Assembly (NCBI GenBank): GCA_964631605.1
Contig: CAZVYG010000112.1
Location: 1 to 12,401, forward strand
From: JARKQH01 sp964631605
GTDB lineage: Bacteria; Verrucomicrobiota; Verrucomicrobiia; Limisphaerales; UBA8199
Length of the DNA: 12,401 nt
Direction: 5' to 3'
Positions 9,198 through 12,401 of this stretch are shown here, piece by piece (position 1 is the stretch's first letter; the number at the start of each line of letters is the position of its first letter). A model generated the notes under the pieces. It did not search any database. It saw only the letters and a list, made by a program, of their open reading frames with translations, and had not been told where the DNA came from. Made by a program: the position numbers and the translations under genes.

Positions 9198-10169
9198 TCA
9201 TTTCGCCGTCGGGGCGGCTTGGCCGGTGCGGCCAAAGGCTTCGTCAATGATGGCCTGGAGGCGCCTGACCAGTTCGTCGGACGGCGTTTTGTAATCGTCC
9301 AGTTCATACACCTTGCCCAGATACTCATACTTGCCCAGGCCGAAGCGGTGATAGGGCAACAGCTCGTAGTCAATCACGTTCTTGTGGGGGCGGATGAACG
9401 CCAGCACGGCCCGGATGTGCTCTTCGTCGGCGTTCACGCCGGGAATCAGCGGGGTGCGGGCGATGAAGTCAATGTTGGGGAAGGTTTCGTAGGCTTTTTT
9501 GAAGTTGGCCAGAATCCGCTCGTTGCCCACGCCGGTCCACTTCTTGTGCCGTTCGGGGATCGTGAGCTTGTGGTCATGGAGCATGGTGTCCACGTGGGGC
9601 AGGACCTTTTCGATGTTGGCCCAGGGCACGTTGCAGGCGGTTTCGACGGCGGTGTTGAAGCCGCGCTCGTGAGCCCCTTTGAGCAGGGCGGCGCTGAAGT
9701 CCGGTTGGAGCATGCACTCGCCACCGCTGAGCGTGATGCCGCCCCCGGACGTGCGGTAGATGGACTCGTCCTTCTCGACCTCGGTCAGCACCTCGTCCAC
9801 GGTCATCTTTTTCCCATACATTTCGAGTGCGCCGGTTGGGCAGAGCGAACATAGAGGCTCGTCAATGCTGCTGGTGAGGTCCCAATTGACCTTGACCGGC
9901 CCGTCTTCGCCCTCGGTAAAGTAGAAGGCCCCTTTGGGGAAGGGATCTTTCAGACAGAGGCTGCATTCCCGTCCCTTGCACCTCTTCGGGTCGTAGGACA
10001 GTTCCGGTTTGGCGCGGATGCTTTCGGGATTGCCGCACCATTTGCAGCGGAGCGAGCAGCCCTTGAGAAAAACGGTGGTGCGGATGCCGGGCCCGTCATG
10101 GCTGCAATAGCGCTGGATGTTCAGGACGGTGCCGGTCGGAACGGAGGGATTCGCAGATGGTGTTGTCAT
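9198..10169 (-). CDS. Glycyl-radical-enzyme activating enzyme (radical SAM, PflA family)
   Basis: This 323-residue radical-SAM protein should create the glycyl radical on the partner enzyme at 11541-12401. The signature HDGPGIRTTVFLKGC leads into the SAM-cluster motif CSLRCKWC (Cys38, Cys42, Cys45). SGGE at 148-151 is the SAM amino-group motif. Between them lies an accessory iron-sulfur region that is smaller than usual: Cys64, Cys69 and Cys72, then Cys107 and Cys110 in CSLCPTGA. Many relatives have two full CxxCxxCxxxCP sets there, so this one may hold a single extra [4Fe-4S] cluster. The C-terminal part (for example PLIPGVNADEEH) completes the partial barrel. A perfect AAGGAGG seven bases ahead fixes the ATG at 10169 and overlaps the stop of the PFK-like gene. 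The family call is firm; the partner is inferred from location. Confidence 0.92.
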   Translation of the reverse strand: MTTPSANPSVPTGTVLNIQRYCSHDGPGIRTTVFLKGCSLRCKWCGNPESIRAKPELSYDPKRCKGRECSLCLKDPFPKGAFYFTEGEDGPVKVNWDLTSSIDEPLCSLCPTGALEMYGKKMTVDEVLTEVEKDESIYRTSGGGITLSGGECMLQPDFSAALLKGAHERGFNTAVETACNVPWANIEKVLPHVDTMLHDHKLTIPERHKKWTGVGNERILANFKKAYETFPNIDFIARTPLIPGVNADEEHIRAVLAFIRPHKNVIDYELLPYHRFGLGKYEYLGKVYELDDYKTPSDELVRRLQAIIDEAFGRTGQAAPTAK

Positions 10170-10176
10170 ATTCGTT

Positions 10177-10183
10177 CCTCCTT
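10177..10183 (-). promoter_or_regulatory. Strong ribosome-binding site of the activase gene
   Basis: AAGGAGG on the minus strand lies seven bases before the ATG at 10169 and overlaps the TAA stop of the upstream gene (10184-10182). It is the best Shine-Dalgarno in the window. It suggests that the activase is translated efficiently and coupled to the PFK-like gene. Confidence 0.75.
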
Positions 10184-11342
10184 AGTTTCCCAGGCAGATG
10201 CCGAGCGACCGGGCGGTTTTCAGAAACTCGTTGTCCGCCGGCACGGTTCTGATTGTGTTGATGGACTCCGAGAGTGGCACGAATCTAATGTGCGGTGGTT
10301 GGAAGGCCACCATCACCCCGTTTTGGCCGGTATTCAGGCCGTGAACAGCCCCGGCCCCGTAGGCCAGACCCAGTTGACGATCCACGGCAGTGGGCGCGCC
10401 GCCCCGGGCCCAGAGGCCGATCACGAGCGGGAAGGTCTCTTCGGCGATGAGCAACTGCAGCCGGTTGGCCACCGTCTCGGCGGCCTGACCGGAGCGTTGG
10501 ATGACATAAGTGCTGTTATCGCCCGAGGCCAGCGGCGACAGGGAAGCCTTGAGCGAATCGGCGGTTGGATTATCCGTCCCGGCCTTCGGCTTGTCCAGCA
10601 GCCTCGCCCCTTCGGCCACCACCACCAAACCGTAGGATCGCCGAGTGGTCATCTTTTCCTTCAACCTCGCGGCGACCGTTTGCAGATTGCAGGCAATCTC
10701 GGGAATCAGCACCGCATCGGCGCCCGCAGCGATGCCCGCCTGGAGCGCCAGCCAGCCGGCCTGCGTTCCCAGAACTTCCACCACGGCGATTTTCCGGGCC
10801 GCCTGCGCGGCCTGACGCGCCTTGTCCAGCATCTCGATGGTGAAGCTGAGGGCGCTGTTGAACCCGAACGAGACCAGTGTTGAAGCGATGTCATTCTCGA
10901 TGGCCCGCGGAACGCAGACGGTGTTGAGCCCTTTGCCGTGGAGCTTGTAGATGATGGTCAGCCCCTCGCCACCGACGACGGGGATCAATGCCTCGATCTT
11001 TTCCGCCTTCAGCCGGGCGATCAACTCATCGGACTGATCCACCTCCTCGACCATGTCGTCGGCATTAATCTGCCGGACATGGAATGGGTCCACGCGACTG
11101 GATTGGCCCAGGACACTGCTGGCGGACGGGTCCAGATTCTCAATCAACTGAGGCGTGAGGGGCAGCAGTCCGCCCTCCGGATAGCGGGCCGGGTGGAGCA
11201 GCCCTTCAAAGCCGTCCCGGATGCCGACCACTTCCCAGCCTAATTGGCCCGCCGCCAGGGCCGCCCCCTTGATCACGGCATTCATCCCCGGGACGAAGCC
11301 CGCGCCCACCATGATGGCGATGCGTTTCTTGTTGGTGTTCAT
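10182..11342 (-). CDS. Divergent 6-phosphofructokinase-family protein
   Basis: This 386-residue protein has the PFK fold motifs in order: VGAGFVPGMNAVIKG (12-26, matching TGGGDAPGMNAxIRG), PVVGGEGL (121-128), VPRAIENDI (144-152), VVEVLGTQAG (187-196), VAEGA (242-246) and WARGGAPTAVDR (311-322). Several active-site positions differ from E. coli PfkA. The GGD of the first loop is replaced (Phe at the Asp site). The Mg-binding Asp103 is Glu125. The catalytic Asp127 is Glu149. Arg162 is Lys184, and the His249 site is not His. Gly126 matches the ATP-type residue Gly104, but Arg146 sits where ATP enzymes have Gly and PPi enzymes Lys. It could phosphorylate another sugar phosphate, be a slow enzyme, or be regulatory. 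The ATG at 11342 lacks a clear ribosome-binding site, and nothing nearer the fold start is better. It sits between the glycyl-radical enzyme and its activase. Family confidence is high; activity is uncertain. Confidence 0.82.
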   Translation of the reverse strand: MNTNKKRIAIMVGAGFVPGMNAVIKGAALAAGQLGWEVVGIRDGFEGLLHPARYPEGGLLPLTPQLIENLDPSASSVLGQSSRVDPFHVRQINADDMVEEVDQSDELIARLKAEKIEALIPVVGGEGLTIIYKLHGKGLNTVCVPRAIENDIASTLVSFGFNSALSFTIEMLDKARQAAQAARKIAVVEVLGTQAGWLALQAGIAAGADAVLIPEIACNLQTVAARLKEKMTTRRSYGLVVVAEGARLLDKPKAGTDNPTADSLKASLSPLASGDNSTYVIQRSGQAAETVANRLQLLIAEETFPLVIGLWARGGAPTAVDRQLGLAYGAGAVHGLNTGQNGVMVAFQPPHIRFVPLSESINTIRTVPADNEFLKTARSLGICLGN

Positions 11343-11374
11343 AATTCAATTCTGTGTTTAGTCGTCTCCAGGCA

Positions 11375-11462
11375 GTTGAACCGGAGCGAGCAGAGCGAGC
11401 AGAGCCTGCGGACCGATGGCGCCTGTTCTCTGCTTTCTCTGCTGACTCCTGCTCTTCACTGA
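11375..11462. repeat. Degenerate dispersed-repeat-like stretch
   Basis: Read on the minus strand this gap contains AGCAGAG-type units, a central ACAGGCGCCATCGGTCCGCAGG block, then two perfect CTCTGCTCG nonamers (11401-11384) and a third degenerate copy (CTCCGGTTC). AGCAGAG and CTCTGCT can pair across a 23-base loop (11398-11404 with 11428-11434). I recall very similar pyrimidine-rich intergenic repeats in Verrucomicrobiota and other genomes, but only one copy lies in this window, so repetition elsewhere is inferred. Confidence 0.4.
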
Positions 11463-11493
11463 TTTGTTAGGTGCGCTTGAGGACCAAGGGGTT

Positions 11494-11528
11494 CCGGTAT
11501 GGCGCGGCGAGGTGCCACGCCCTACCGG
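11494..11528. repeat. Interrupted palindrome after the glycyl-radical enzyme gene
   Basis: CCGGTA (11494-11499) and TACCGG (11523-11528) form outer arms. Inside them GGCGAGG and CCACGCC (within 11506-11521) pair around TG with one A/A mismatch. Unequal spacers (TGGCGC versus C) separate the two stems. The structure starts 13 bases after the stop of the glycyl-radical gene. No T tract follows, so it looks more like a REP-type mRNA 3'-end structure than an intrinsic terminator. Together with the 11375-11462 stretch it fills the 198-base gap to the next gene. Confidence 0.45.
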
Positions 11529-11540
11529 TTCGGCGGCGGT

Positions 11541-12401
11541 TCAACACCTGCCAAAACTCTGCAAGGTCCGTTCGATGATCTCGTCCTGCACACCCTTGTG
11601 CAGTTTGGTGAAGAAGGCGCTGAACCCGGCCACGCGGACCACCAGGTCGCGGTATTTTTCCGGGTGTTTCTGGGCGTCTCTGAGCTTTTCGGTATCCAGC
11701 ACGTTGAACTGGATGTGATAGCCGTTGTTGGCGAACAAGGTTCTGACCAGATTCATCACGTTGTCGCGACCCTTGCGGGTCTGGAGCTGATCCGGCGGGA
11801 GTTTCATGTTCATGTGCGTGGCGCACCACTTCACGGCATCAATGCCCTTGGCGGCCGACATCACCAACGCGGTGGGACCGTTGACGTCGGTGCCCGGCAT
11901 GGCCGAAAGGCTGCCGTCGGTCAGCGCCACTCCGGCCTTCTTGCCGGTTGGCAAGGCGCCGGTCACCAGGCCCATCAGGTTGTGGATGCTCTTGGTGTAC
12001 TGGTCGAGCGAGGTCTTGATGTCCTTGCTGATGTAGTTGCCGCCGCCATCCACGTTGTTGAAGGCTTTCAGGATGCTCTCGTTGACCCGGTAGAGCATTT
12101 TGTTCACCTCCGGGATGTCGTTACCGTGTTTCGGCGCGTCCTGATAGCACATCTTGTGGACCTTCTCGTATTCGCCTTCGAAGTTGGCCGCCAGGGCTTT
12201 CTTCAGCTCGGCCATGGTCAGCTTCTTCGTGTCGAACACCAGGTGCTTCACCGCCATCAGTGAGTTGGCGGCATCCACGCCCCCGACGGAGATCTGGGCG
12301 ACCGTGTAGTAGTTGGCTCCGCCGGCCCAGGTCTCGGTGCCGGTCTCGATGCATCCGCCGGTCAGGAGGGAGCGCCAGGTGCAGGGGAGGAAATCCGCCT
12401 G
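11541..12401 (-). CDS. Glycyl-radical enzyme (pyruvate formate-lyase family), C-terminal part
   Basis: The last 286 residues of a glycyl-radical enzyme are present; the 5' part lies beyond the right edge. Just inside the edge the frame reads CTWRSLLTGGCIETG and then TWAGGANYYTVAQISVGG. This corresponds to the region where many relatives read DCIEKG...GGAKYNF. The glycyl-radical loop is RVAGFSAFF, with the radical Gly at residue 259 of the visible part, 28 residues before the stop. The tail QDEIIERTLQSF is typical of the family. A GTG at 12278 lies in the same frame but is not a real start, because the conserved sequence continues upstream of it. The Cys that forms the thiyl radical is expected upstream, outside the window; the Cys of GGCIETG aligns with a different, downstream region. 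The RVAG loop and QDEII tail recall aryl/alkyl-acting members more than pyruvate formate-lyase (RVSGY), but the substrate cannot be named. Its activase is two genes downstream. Confidence 0.9.
   Translation of the reverse strand, partial: QADFLPCTWRSLLTGGCIETGTETWAGGANYYTVAQISVGGVDAANSLMAVKHLVFDTKKLTMAELKKALAANFEGEYEKVHKMCYQDAPKHGNDIPEVNKMLYRVNESILKAFNNVDGGGNYISKDIKTSLDQYTKSIHNLMGLVTGALPTGKKAGVALTDGSLSAMPGTDVNGPTALVMSAAKGIDAVKWCATHMNMKLPPDQLQTRKGRDNVMNLVRTLFANNGYHIQFNVLDTEKLRDAQKHPEKYRDLVVRVAGFSAFFTKLHKGVQDEIIERTLQSFGRC

Noticed and set aside
11384..11401. A CRISPR or tandem-repeat array.
   Set aside because: There are only two perfect nonamer copies, with no spacers and no nearby cas genes.
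12276..12278. GTG as the start codon of a short 245-residue radical-enzyme-like protein.
   Set aside because: Conserved family sequence continues in frame upstream of it to the window edge, so it is an internal Val codon.
12342..12360. The Cys in GGCIETG as the catalytic thiyl-radical cysteine of the glycyl-radical enzyme.
   Set aside because: It looks like GCxE, but the following TWAGGANYY aligns it with the downstream DCIEKG...GGAKYNF region of relatives. It is only 242 residues before the radical Gly, whereas characterised members have roughly 330.

Overview
The window is GC-rich DNA from a Gram-negative bacterium. A lipoprotein with a lipobox and a signal-peptide-bearing outer-membrane barrel show the Gram-negative envelope. 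The glycyl-radical enzyme points to anaerobic or facultative metabolism. Several starts lack a Shine-Dalgarno (SD) sequence, and one gap resembles pyrimidine-rich dispersed repeats I associate with Verrucomicrobiota and relatives. I therefore lean towards that group, but this is inference and not proven by the sequence.

All ten recognisable genes lie on the minus strand, head to tail, so transcription runs from position 12401 towards position 1. The largest gap, about 200 bases, lies between the first two genes. In order of transcription they are: the C-terminal part of a glycyl-radical enzyme (11541-12401, cut by the window edge); a divergent phosphofructokinase-family protein (10182-11342); a radical-SAM glycyl-radical-enzyme activase (9198-10169); a one-domain rhodanese (8838-9155); an outer-membrane beta-barrel protein of unknown role (8041-8757); a CoA-disulfide/polysulfide-reductase-like flavoprotein fused to a rhodanese (6280-7983); a conserved lipoprotein of unknown function (5142-6266); a GH63-like glucosidase (2359-5088); a glucose-dehydrogenase-like medium-chain dehydrogenase (1307-2353); and a Ca2+/H+ antiporter (208-1302). 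The start of one more minus-strand gene may run off the left edge (1-49).

Three functional blocks can be seen. (i) Radical metabolism: the glycyl-radical enzyme and its activase bracket a PFK-like protein whose catalytic Asp-to-Glu changes suggest an altered reaction or a non-catalytic role. (ii) Sulfur/redox and envelope: two rhodanese domains, a CoADR-like flavoprotein, a barrel and a lipoprotein. (iii) Sugar use: an intracellular glucosidase whose stop lies five bases from the start of a glucose dehydrogenase, suggesting release of glucose followed by its oxidation to gluconolactone. The antiporter is translationally coupled behind them. The intergenic DNA holds an interrupted palindrome just after the glycyl-radical gene and a degenerate dispersed-repeat-like stretch. 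I saw no tRNA, rRNA, CRISPR array or insertion sequence.
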